Assembly (NCBI GenBank): GCA_949288685.1 | Contig: CASELB010000196.1 | Coordinates: 1-12,098, forward strand | DNA length: 12,098 bases | Source of the DNA: an uncultured bacterium | GTDB lineage: Bacteria; Cyanobacteriota; Vampirovibrionia; Gastranaerophilales; Gastranaerophilaceae | Direction: 5' to 3' | In this document: positions 5,503-12,098 of the stretch, one piece after another | Layout: each line of letters begins with the position of its first letter | How positions within the stretch are numbered: the first letter of the stretch is position 1 | Program-made: the position numbers and the translations under genes | Notes under the pieces: generated by a model | Told to the model about the DNA's origin: nothing | The model's input: only the letters and a program-made list of their open reading frames with translations | The model's database searches: none

Positions 5503-8467
5503 ATGTAAAAAAGAGATAGATGATAATACGATAAAATGTCCGCACTGTAAAACCAAGATAGGTTCGCTGTGCAAGTTTTGCGGTGCATACAATCCTATTA
5601 CCGCATCAGTATGTTCGTCTTGTAAATCCGAACTTTTAAAGCACTGCCCGGAATGTAATGCACTAAATCTTCCCGAGGCATCTGTGTGCCGTAAATGCGG
5701 ATATAAGTTTATGCCGCCTGAAGTTGATGATGATGAACTTAATAAGTATGTGGAGGAAGTTCAGCCTGCCATTAAGCCTGACGGTAAAGCAGTTTCGCAG
5801 CAGAAAGCTAAAAACCTTCTGGTTCAGTCTATTAAAGATGATAATGTAAAAGTTGTTTCAATAAGCGGTGAGAGCGGAATCGGTAAAAATCTTATTTTGC
5901 GTTTTGCGGCAAGTGATTTAAAAAGTTATAAATTTGTATGGCTTCTGGGCAAATGTACGCAAATTACTCAATTAACGCCAATGGGGTTTATTCAGGATGT
6001 TTTGTTGACATTTTTTAATGTTAATAATTACTGTATTGATACTTTGCTTTTAAAAAGAAATGCGGTTAAATTCTTTAAACAGGACTTTCCTTCCCTGTCT
6101 AACAGTGAAATTCTTGACCTGCTTAATTTTTTGTATCCGGAAAAGGCTGATTATTTTGAAAATATTTATAGGAATAAAGAAAAGTATATCAGTATACTTT
6201 TAAAAGTTTTTAAGACAATTATTGCTCAGGTAAAAGTTATTTTTGTGATTGATAATTTTGAAAATATGGACAGTACATCTTATGAGTTTTTGAAACGTCT
6301 GGTTGATGCTCCTGAAATTCAAACAAACTGTAAATTTATTTTTACCTATATTGAACCGACTCCTGTAAGAGGAATTTTCTCACATCCTGATTTTAAAGAC
6401 GGTGCGTATAAAGATATTACGATAGCCCCGTTGAAAAAAGTGCAGGTCGATGCTTTCTTATTGCAGTATAATGATTTAGATTTTTCAGCAGGTATGAAAG
6501 ATGCGCTGTTTAAAATTTCTAACGGTAATCCCTCAGTGATTGAGCAGGCGCTAAATTTGATGAATGATTATAAGCGTCTCGGGTTGGAGCCTAAACTCCT
6601 CTCTAATATAGATTTAATCATGAGTAAGAGGCTGGAAATCCTTAAAAAAGAAGATTTGATGGGATATAAGATTTTAATTGCCTGTGCTATTCTCGGGGTT
6701 AAATTCTATCCTGCAGCGCTTGAAAGGCTTTACAATATTGGCGGCGAGTATTTAAAACTGCTTCTCTCCAAGCTGGTAAAACTCAATTATATTATTCCGG
6801 TAAGTAATTTGTCTTTTGAATTTAAGAGCAGTAAGATATGGAGTATAATTCTTGCGAATGTAAAGCAAACGGATGATTATGATGATGTTAATCGTAATAT
6901 GTTTAATGTGTTTGTGAATTATAAACTTTCAACTACTGCGGCGCTTGGATTTTTGGCGCAAAACATGGATATGAAAGAAGATGCGTTCGGAATTTGGACA
7001 AAGATTATGAAGTTTGCGTCTTATATCGGAGATGTAAGTATATACTTGATTGCACAAAAACAGTCTCTTATTCTGCTGGATATGATTAACCTTCCGAACA
7101 GAGAAGTTATAAGGAAAAATATTTATACCCGTCTTGGAAAATTACTTGAAAAAATTAATCCGGAACTTGCTATGGAATATTTACCCAAAGCGCTTGAGAT
7201 GGTAAATGAAACTGATATTTATCAGCGAATAGAGTTGCTGGGGTATCTTTCATCCTGTGCAATGAAGGTCGGAAATTACTACGGGGCTGTGGAATGTGCT
7301 GATGCTGTTCTTGATTTGATATCGCCGGAGAACGAATTGGAAAGAGCTCTTGTTAAAACAAGAAAAGTAAAAGCGCTTAATAAAATAGGAAATGCAGGAC
7401 AAGTTATAAATCTGGTAGATAACGAAGTATTACCGGTTTTAAATAAATACTTGAATAAAAGAGGCGGGAATAAAAATATTACTCCGGAAAGTATATTTAC
7501 AAACTGGCTTGAAACGCATTTTGACCTTGCCGAAGCCCTTGTATGGAGCGCAAATAACAGAGGGCTTGAGGTTATAAGGTTTATTTTCGACACGTTGGAA
7601 CGTAATAATATTCAGGATAATAATTTGCAATTCAGGGGACAACTGTTACTTGCACTGGCAAATAGTCTTAAAGGAAATATAAATTCATCAAATGAGATTT
7701 TAAGTGATACACTTGACAGGCATGAACTGGATATTATTGATGACAGGCTTATGTCGTTCTGGAATTTTATAAATATTGTGAATAAATTTCTTACCCATAA
7801 ATTTACCGGGATTACTGATGAGTTATTTCAGGCGGTTACATTTGCCAACAATACCGGGGATAATTTTACTAAAAATATTTTAAAAACTCTTCTCGCCAAA
7901 TATCTTCAGGAGTGCGGAGAAAATAAAAAAGCACTTGAGATACTTGAAGAACAGGTTTCTTATTTTGCCAAAGAGAAAATTGCAACAGGTGTTTTGCTAA
8001 CCTGGTATTTGATTTCGGATACTAAACTTGTTACAAAAGGTTCACAATTTGCACTTGATGTTGCGACAAAAGCGCTTGATGTTGCCTGTGGAGCAAATGT
8101 TAATAATTACTATTTTATAGTTTTATTTAATAAGTTAATCGGAGAAATTTATCTGGCTAAAGGGGATTTTGAGTCAGCAAGAGTTTATATAGAAAAGGGT
8201 ATATTAATTGCAAAACAGTTTGAAATGGATGATATGTTGACGCGGCTGTATATTTTATACGGCAAATATTATCAGGAGCAAGCTATTCCAAAGACTCAAT
8301 CCAGGGTAGAACATATATCAAATGCAATAAAAATGTTTCAAGCGGCAAGAGATAAGAGCGAAATTCTTGAGAACCCGTATTTAAATAAACTGGTAAAAGA
8401 AGCGTTTAGTGTTATTATATCTTTCTGCAAATTGAACGGGATTACACTAAAGAAAAGCGGTTCATAA
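5489..8467 (+). CDS. Zinc-ribbon / STAND-like P-loop NTPase with helical repeats (992 aa)
   Basis: Three four-cysteine zinc ribbons open the protein: C3/C6/C17/C20, C28/C31/C42/C45 and C53/C56/C67/C70. After a linker comes an AAA/STAND-type NTPase domain (about 105-380). Its P-loop is GESGIGKN at 127-134, with Asn where Ser or Thr normally holds the magnesium ion. A Walker-B-like strand is VIFVIDNFENMD (D255, E258), and KFIFTYIEP has the sensor-1 look. The rest (about 400-990) is helical with TPR-like segments near 585-612 and 879-910. The layout is that of AAA_16 regulators and of the N-terminal part of some class III adenylate cyclases, but no cyclase or DNA-binding domain follows. The ATG at 5489 is the right start because the first ribbon cysteine is residue 3. 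It overlaps the HTH gene by 14 bp, so translation is likely coupled. Inferred role: a cytoplasmic switch or scaffold regulated by nucleotide and partner binding. The substrate is unknown. Confidence 0.83.
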   Translation: MKCPKCKKEIDDNTIKCPHCKTKIGSLCKFCGAYNPITASVCSSCKSELLKHCPECNALNLPEASVCRKCGYKFMPPEVDDDELNKYVEEVQPAIKPDGKAVSQQKAKNLLVQSIKDDNVKVVSISGESGIGKNLILRFAASDLKSYKFVWLLGKCTQITQLTPMGFIQDVLLTFFNVNNYCIDTLLLKRNAVKFFKQDFPSLSNSEILDLLNFLYPEKADYFENIYRNKEKYISILLKVFKTIIAQVKVIFVIDNFENMDSTSYEFLKRLVDAPEIQTNCKFIFTYIEPTPVRGIFSHPDFKDGAYKDITIAPLKKVQVDAFLLQYNDLDFSAGMKDALFKISNGNPSVIEQALNLMNDYKRLGLEPKLLSNIDLIMSKRLEILKKEDLMGYKILIACAILGVKFYPAALERLYNIGGEYLKLLLSKLVKLNYIIPVSNLSFEFKSSKIWSIILANVKQTDDYDDVNRNMFNVFVNYKLSTTAALGFLAQNMDMKEDAFGIWTKIMKFASYIGDVSIYLIAQKQSLILLDMINLPNREVIRKNIYTRLGKLLEKINPELAMEYLPKALEMVNETDIYQRIELLGYLSSCAMKVGNYYGAVECADAVLDLISPENELERALVKTRKVKALNKIGNAGQVINLVDNEVLPVLNKYLNKRGGNKNITPESIFTNWLETHFDLAEALVWSANNRGLEVIRFIFDTLERNNIQDNNLQFRGQLLLALANSLKGNINSSNEILSDTLDRHELDIIDDRLMSFWNFINIVNKFLTHKFTGITDELFQAVTFANNTGDNFTKNILKTLLAKYLQECGENKKALEILEEQVSYFAKEKIATGVLLTWYLISDTKLVTKGSQFALDVATKALDVACGANVNNYYFIVLFNKLIGEIYLAKGDFESARVYIEKGILIAKQFEMDDMLTRLYILYGKYYQEQAIPKTQSRVEHISNAIKMFQAARDKSEILENPYLNKLVKEAFSVIISFCKLNGITLKKSGS

Positions 8468-8534
8468 ATGACATTATAGCTATATTTTGAGTATATCAGG
8501 GGTAAAGTTGTATATATGTTCCGTTTAAATCCTA

Positions 8535-8563
8535 TTGATAAAAATTTTTTAGAGGGGTATATT
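8535..8563 (+). promoter_or_regulatory. Putative promoter of the serS-lptF/G-thiL operon
   Basis: TTGATA (8535-8540) and TATATT (8558-8563) each match consensus at five of six positions and are 17 bases apart. Transcription would begin near 8570, giving a leader of about 23 bases that contains GAGGTG at 8582-8587. A further TATAAT at 8568-8573 has only a poor -35. No T-box or other aminoacyl-tRNA-sensing leader fits in the 125-base gap. Confidence 0.6.
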
Positions 8564-8592
8564 TTAATATAATAGTAATGTGAGGTGTATAA

Positions 8593-9858
8593 ATGCTGGA
8601 TATTCGTTTAATAAGAGAAAATCCCGAAAAAATAAATGAGTTGTTAAAAAGAAGAAATCCTGAACTTTCTGTCGACAGGGTTATAGAAATAGATGTTGAG
8701 CGCAGGAAAATTCAAACGGAAGCGGATGAGCTGCGTGCTTTAAGAAAAGCTGAATCCCAAAAAATCGGCGAAATGAAAAAACGTGGTGAAAATACTGATG
8801 CAATACAGGAAGAAGTCCGTGCAACGGGAGATAAAATTAAAGCACTGGAAGAAAAACAGATTGAGTTAGATGAGACCCAACGTAAACTCTTGTTGAATAT
8901 TCCTAATATTCCTGATGAAACAACACCGGTGGGCAAGTCGGAAGATGATAATGTAGAAGTTCATCGTACAGGTGAGCCTGTTAGATTTAATTTTGAATTT
9001 AAGCCTCACTGGGATATAGCGGAAGCAAAAGGTATTGTGGATTTTGAACGTGGTGTTAAACTCTCTCAATCCAGATTTGTTATGTATAGAGGAAAAGGTG
9101 CTCGACTTGAACGCGCAATTATCGAGTTTTTCCTTGATTTACATACCTTAGAGCATGGTTATGAAGAAATTATGCCGCCGTTTATGGCAAATTCAGCAAC
9201 TATGACAGGCACAGGACAGCTTCCGAAGTTTGCGGAAGATATGTATAAATGTCAGGATGAGGACTTATATTTAATTCCGACTGCGGAAGTTCCCGTTACA
9301 AATATTTATGCAAACGAAATCCTTTCTGAAGACGATTTACCAAAATATATGACGGCTTATACTCCGTGCTTTAGGCGGGAGGCGGGTTCTGCAGGCAAAG
9401 ATACCAGAGGTTTAATAAGAGTTCATCAGTTTAATAAAGTTGAAATGGTAAAACTTACGACTCCGGAATCCAGTCCTGAAGAGCACGAAAAACTTACAAA
9501 GAACGGTGAAAGATGCCTTGAACTATTAGGTTTACCTTACAGAAGAGTAGCGCTTTGTACTGCGGATATCGGTTTTAGTGCAAATAAGTGTTATGACCTT
9601 GAAGTTTGGATGCCTTCTTATAATACTTACAAAGAAATTTCAAGCTGTTCAAATTACGGTGATTATCAGGCAAGAAGAGCTAATATAAGATACAGGGATA
9701 AAGCAACGGGCAAGACAAGGTTTGTGCATACGATTAACGGTTCCGGACTTGCCGTAGGCAGGACTTTTGCTGCTATATTAGAAAACTTCCAGCAAGAAGA
9801 CGGTACTGTAATTATTCCTGAAGTTTTGAGAAAATACACAGGATTTGATAAAATCTAA
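8593..9858 (+). CDS. serS: Seryl-tRNA synthetase
   Basis: A class IIa aminoacyl-tRNA synthetase that activates serine with ATP and loads it onto tRNA-Ser (and tRNA-Sec where present) in the cytoplasm. Its 421 residues match the usual bacterial length of about 425. Residues 1-110 form the long antiparallel coiled-coil arm that grips the tRNA variable arm (MLDIRLIRENPE start; charged heptads through about 100). The catalytic core shows motif 1 around 172-196 (LERAIIEFFLDLH... IMPPF), the serine-pocket TAEVP at 230-234, motif 2 with FRREAGSAGKDTRGL from F260, and motif 3 GSGLAVGRT at 383-391, with R262 and R390 as the expected ATP-binding arginines. The ATG at 8593 follows GAGGTG by five bases. 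It is first in an operon, and the permease gene begins 2 bp after its stop. Nothing appears damaged or unusual. Confidence 0.98.
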   Translation: MLDIRLIRENPEKINELLKRRNPELSVDRVIEIDVERRKIQTEADELRALRKAESQKIGEMKKRGENTDAIQEEVRATGDKIKALEEKQIELDETQRKLLLNIPNIPDETTPVGKSEDDNVEVHRTGEPVRFNFEFKPHWDIAEAKGIVDFERGVKLSQSRFVMYRGKGARLERAIIEFFLDLHTLEHGYEEIMPPFMANSATMTGTGQLPKFAEDMYKCQDEDLYLIPTAEVPVTNIYANEILSEDDLPKYMTAYTPCFRREAGSAGKDTRGLIRVHQFNKVEMVKLTTPESSPEEHEKLTKNGERCLELLGLPYRRVALCTADIGFSANKCYDLEVWMPSYNTYKEISSCSNYGDYQARRANIRYRDKATGKTRFVHTINGSGLAVGRTFAAILENFQQEDGTVIIPEVLRKYTGFDKI

Positions 9859-9860
9859 GA

Positions 9861-10973
9861 ATGAATTTAGTTGAAAAATACCAAAATCTCAAAATACTTG
9901 ACAAGTATATTCTGCAGCAGGTTATAGGGCAGTTTATAATGGGTGTGCTGGTATTTACTTCAATTATATTTGCCTCGGAAGGTTTTATTACACTTATTAA
10001 ACAGATTTCAACTTACGGTGTACCTTTTAAAGTTGCGCTAATGATAATTATTCTTCATTTACCGACTGTTTTTGTTATGACTATACCGATGGGAGTTCTG
10101 CTTGCTACGGTTATGACATTAAACAGTTTGAGTCTTTTGTCGGAAATTACGGTTATGCGCGCCTGCGGTATCGGGCTAAACAGAATTGCAAAGCCGATAT
10201 TTATTTTTGCAATTGTAATGTCTCTCGTAAGTTTCAGCATAAATGAATTTGTGGTTCCTGTAATGACGAAACAGGCAACAAACCTTGCGTTATGGGCGTT
10301 CGGGCAAAAAAATATTCCGGAAGGTAAAAATAATTTTACATTTAAGGAACTGAAAGAACACGGAACATTAAAACGACTTTTTTATGTCGGTCAATGTAAA
10401 GATAAAACTTTATACAATATTACACTATTAGATAATTCCAAAGAAGGTACTATTCAGATTTTGCAGGCAAGAGAAGGTAAAACTTCTCCTGAGGGGTGGA
10501 AATTTGATAAGGGAATTATTTATACAATTTCTGATGATGGTAAAATCCTTGATACGGCTATGTTTGAACAGTCTGATGCAATGTTCGGGATGGATTTATC
10601 AAAGGAGATGAATAAAAATATTGCAAATGAACATAATTTTATTCAGCTTTTGAGATATTTAAGCAAGCCGGACGTACCTAATAAACAGGAATTAATGATT
10701 AGTTTGTACGATAAAATAGCTCTTCCGTTAATGACAATTGCACTGGTTCTTATCGGGGTGCCTCTTGCTATTACACCGCCCAGGGTCAGATATAACCGCG
10801 GATTTTTGTTTAGTATATTAATTATATTTGTATATTATCTTGTTCGGGCATTTTCAATATCACTTGGTGAGGCAGGAACCTTAATTCCTGTTATGGCTGC
10901 ATTTCTCCCTAATATAATTCTATCAATTGCCGGTGTATTTATCTATTATAAAAAGGTGTATACTATTAATTAA
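9861..10973 (+). CDS. LptF/LptG (YjgP/YjgQ) family lipopolysaccharide export permease
   Basis: An inner-membrane permease subunit of the LptB2FG ABC transporter, which extracts lipopolysaccharide from the inner membrane and passes it to the LptC/LptA bridge. The 370 residues have the family layout: three N-terminal transmembrane helices (about 21-46, 58-84 and 111-129), a soluble periplasmic jellyroll domain (about 140-280), and three C-terminal helices (about 288-306, 314-334 and 341-362). The conserved coupling-helix segment LSEITVMRACGIGLNRI (about 93-109), which contacts the LptB ATPase, is clear. LptF and LptG cannot be told apart safely by eye, and only one such gene is in view, so a partner should lie elsewhere or the protein may form a homodimer. 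It begins 2 bp after serS and overlaps thiL by 1 bp (TAATG). Its presence argues for an outer membrane with LPS or a similar lipid. Confidence 0.93.
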   Translation: MNLVEKYQNLKILDKYILQQVIGQFIMGVLVFTSIIFASEGFITLIKQISTYGVPFKVALMIIILHLPTVFVMTIPMGVLLATVMTLNSLSLLSEITVMRACGIGLNRIAKPIFIFAIVMSLVSFSINEFVVPVMTKQATNLALWAFGQKNIPEGKNNFTFKELKEHGTLKRLFYVGQCKDKTLYNITLLDNSKEGTIQILQAREGKTSPEGWKFDKGIIYTISDDGKILDTAMFEQSDAMFGMDLSKEMNKNIANEHNFIQLLRYLSKPDVPNKQELMISLYDKIALPLMTIALVLIGVPLAITPPRVRYNRGFLFSILIIFVYYLVRAFSISLGEAGTLIPVMAAFLPNIILSIAGVFIYYKKVYTIN

Positions 10974-11905
10974 TGAATGAAAACCATTTAATAGATATTA
11001 TAAAAAGTTTAACAAAAAGCCGGTATATCGGTGATGATTGTGCGTATTTAGAGGATTTGGGAATAACGGTTACACAGGATAGCCTTGTTGAGGGGGTTCA
11101 TTTCAATCTTGATTGGATAACTCCGTATCAATTAGGGAATAAGGCTATAAAAGTGAATATTAGTGATGTTCTTGCATCCGGTGCGGAACCTGCGTACGCA
11201 CTTGTTTCGGTTTCTATGCCTTCTGATTGTACTGAAAATTTTGTTAAAGAGTTTTATAAAGGACTTAATGACGGGTTATTAAGTGTAGCAATTGAAGGTA
11301 TGAACCCGCCGGAAATTATTGGCGGAGATTTAACCGGCGGAGATAAGATATTTATTTCTATATGTATGATTGGGAGAGTTAACGGTAGGAATATTTCATC
11401 CAGAAGTAATGCCCAAATCGGTTACAAAGTAGCAGTTTGCGGGCTGCACGGCTCAAGTGCGGCTGGGCTGAGGTTATTAAAAAACGGAAAATCAAGACCT
11501 GAAAACTTAATAAAAGCTCATATTTCTCCTTATTTGTATCCCAAACTTGCTCTTAATGTTTCGCGGTCGGTTCCCCTTCCTTATGCTATGATGGATACAT
11601 CAGACGGGCTTGGCGATGCTCTGTTTAAAATGGCATTAGCGTCAAATATTACTTTGAGTATTGATTTCGAAAAAATACCTTATGATAAAGATATAAAAAA
11701 TTTTGATGATTGGGAAAATTTAATATTGTTCGGCGGTGAGGACTACGGACTTGTTGCGGTGTTGCCGCCTGATTACATTTCCGCCGGTTGGTTCATAATC
11801 GGAGAGGCTGATAGTAAACAAGATGTTCCTTTAATTGTTAAAAAGAATGGGAATTGTATAAAATATTCCTCTGTTGATGAGTTTACTTTTAATCATTTTT
11901 CATAA
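10973..11905 (+). CDS. thiL: Thiamine-monophosphate kinase
   Basis: Phosphorylates thiamine monophosphate with ATP to give thiamine diphosphate, the last step of cofactor synthesis, in the cytoplasm. The 310 residues are slightly short of the usual 320-330 but all family signatures are present in order: GDDCA at 20-24, TQDSLVEGVHF at 34-44, the AIKVNISDVLASGAEP segment at about 58-73, GGDLT at 117-121, MDTSDGL at 207-213 and FGGEDYGL at 253-260. The aspartates in these motifs hold the magnesium ions and phosphates; the protein belongs to the PurM/SelD ATPase fold. The ATG shares its A with the TAA of the permease gene, indicating coupled translation. No TPP riboswitch was seen ahead of the operon. 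No other thiamine gene is in the window. Confidence 0.96.
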   Translation: MNENHLIDIIKSLTKSRYIGDDCAYLEDLGITVTQDSLVEGVHFNLDWITPYQLGNKAIKVNISDVLASGAEPAYALVSVSMPSDCTENFVKEFYKGLNDGLLSVAIEGMNPPEIIGGDLTGGDKIFISICMIGRVNGRNISSRSNAQIGYKVAVCGLHGSSAAGLRLLKNGKSRPENLIKAHISPYLYPKLALNVSRSVPLPYAMMDTSDGLGDALFKMALASNITLSIDFEKIPYDKDIKNFDDWENLILFGGEDYGLVAVLPPDYISAGWFIIGEADSKQDVPLIVKKNGNCIKYSSVDEFTFNHFS

Positions 11906-11961
11906 ATTACCATGCCCCCCGAAATTGTTGCAATACACGAATTGTGGCAAAAAAGCAATAC

Positions 11962-12000
11962 CTGATTTGTAAACTTTTGTAAAAATTTTCTTCAAATCAG
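11962..12000. repeat. Perfect 8-bp inverted repeat (CTGATTTG / CAAATCAG)
   Basis: Arms at 11962-11969 and 11993-12000 with a 23-base AT-rich spacer. There is no T-run after the right arm and the spacer is long, so it is a poor terminator. It could be a protein-binding site or chance in AT-rich DNA. Confidence 0.5.
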
Positions 12001-12080
12001 TATCATGAAAAGAAAAATTGTAATAACATGCCATGTAACAACTATCCCAAAATCTCCTCCAAAATTATGGAATACTTATA

Positions 12081-12098
12081 CTGACTCCAAAAAGTCAG
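12081..12098. repeat. 6-bp inverted repeat at the window edge (CTGACT / AGTCAG)
   Basis: Arms at 12081-12086 and 12093-12098 with a six-base loop (CCAAAA). The window ends at the last base of the stem, so it is impossible to see whether a T-run follows (terminator) or the stem is part of a longer structure. Confidence 0.4.

Larger units (their letters stand above)
11906..12098 (+). other. Non-coding tail after thiL with short repeats; possible start of another gene
   Basis: No gene can be supported in these 193 bases. An open + frame runs from an ATG at 12005 to the window edge (31 codons, MKRKIVITCHVTTIP...), but it has no Shine-Dalgarno sequence. The reverse strand also has an open frame of about 50 codons. 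The stretch has paired sequence elements: GCAATAC at 11930-11936 and 11955-11961, TTTGTAAA at 11966-11973 and 11976-11983, and ACATG-C-CATGT at 12026-12036. It could be a 3' untranslated region, an upstream control region, or the edge of a mobile element. Confidence 0.4.

Noticed and set aside
8475..8484. TATAGCTATA perfect palindrome after the NTPase gene
   Set aside because: Short and AT-rich; expected by chance in this composition, and no T-run makes it a terminator.
8516..8572. 18-codon open frame (MFRLNPIDKN...) in the gap before serS
   Set aside because: It overlaps the serS promoter boxes and has a poorly placed ribosome site; a leader peptide is not supported by serine codon runs.

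Overview
The window is AT-rich, and every supported gene lies on the + strand. The genes are tightly packed: neighbours are separated by 2 or 8 bases, overlap by 1 or 14 bases, or stand apart by short gaps that hold promoter-like boxes. An LptF/LptG-type lipopolysaccharide exporter subunit and a TonB-C-like domain point to a two-membrane (Gram-negative-type) bacterium. The N-terminal domain of the large acidic protein resembles, from memory, a cyanobacterial domain family (DUF1822). With the low GC and the TTG start codons, this makes a non-photosynthetic relative of Cyanobacteria (Vampirovibrionia/Melainabacteria, perhaps Gastranaerophilales) my best guess. That assignment is an inference of about 50% confidence.

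Region 1 (1-1548) holds three small genes: the 3' end of a tetratricopeptide-repeat (TPR) protein, a PilZ-domain protein that probably senses cyclic-di-GMP, and an 84-residue protein of unknown family. The second and third each have their own promoter-like sequence. The PilZ gene has no visible ribosome binding site, and its predicted transcription start lies almost on the start codon.

Region 2 (about 1560-8467) is the unusual part. It holds three tightly linked genes: (i) an 1100-residue single-pass membrane protein with a cysteine-containing N-terminal domain, about 680 residues of extremely acidic low-complexity linker, one transmembrane helix and a TonB-C-like C-terminal domain; (ii) a 184-residue protein ending in a sigma-factor-region-4-like helix-turn-helix; (iii) a 992-residue protein with three N-terminal zinc ribbons, a P-loop NTPase domain with a changed Walker A motif, and a long helical repeat region. 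The spacing (8 bp, then a 14-bp overlap) says they are translated together. A plausible but unproven reading is an envelope-linked signalling or transcription-control module: a membrane tether, a sigma-like DNA-binding protein and a STAND-type switch ATPase.

Region 3 (8468-11905) is a housekeeping operon behind a good promoter at 8535-8563: serS (seryl-tRNA synthetase), an LptF/LptG family permease, and thiL (thiamine-monophosphate kinase). Their junctions are 2 bp and a 1-bp TAATG overlap.

Region 4 (11906-12098) has no gene that can be supported. It contains several short inverted and direct repeats and may lead into another gene or element outside the window. I found no tRNA, rRNA, CRISPR array, complete insertion sequence or convincing rho-independent terminator.
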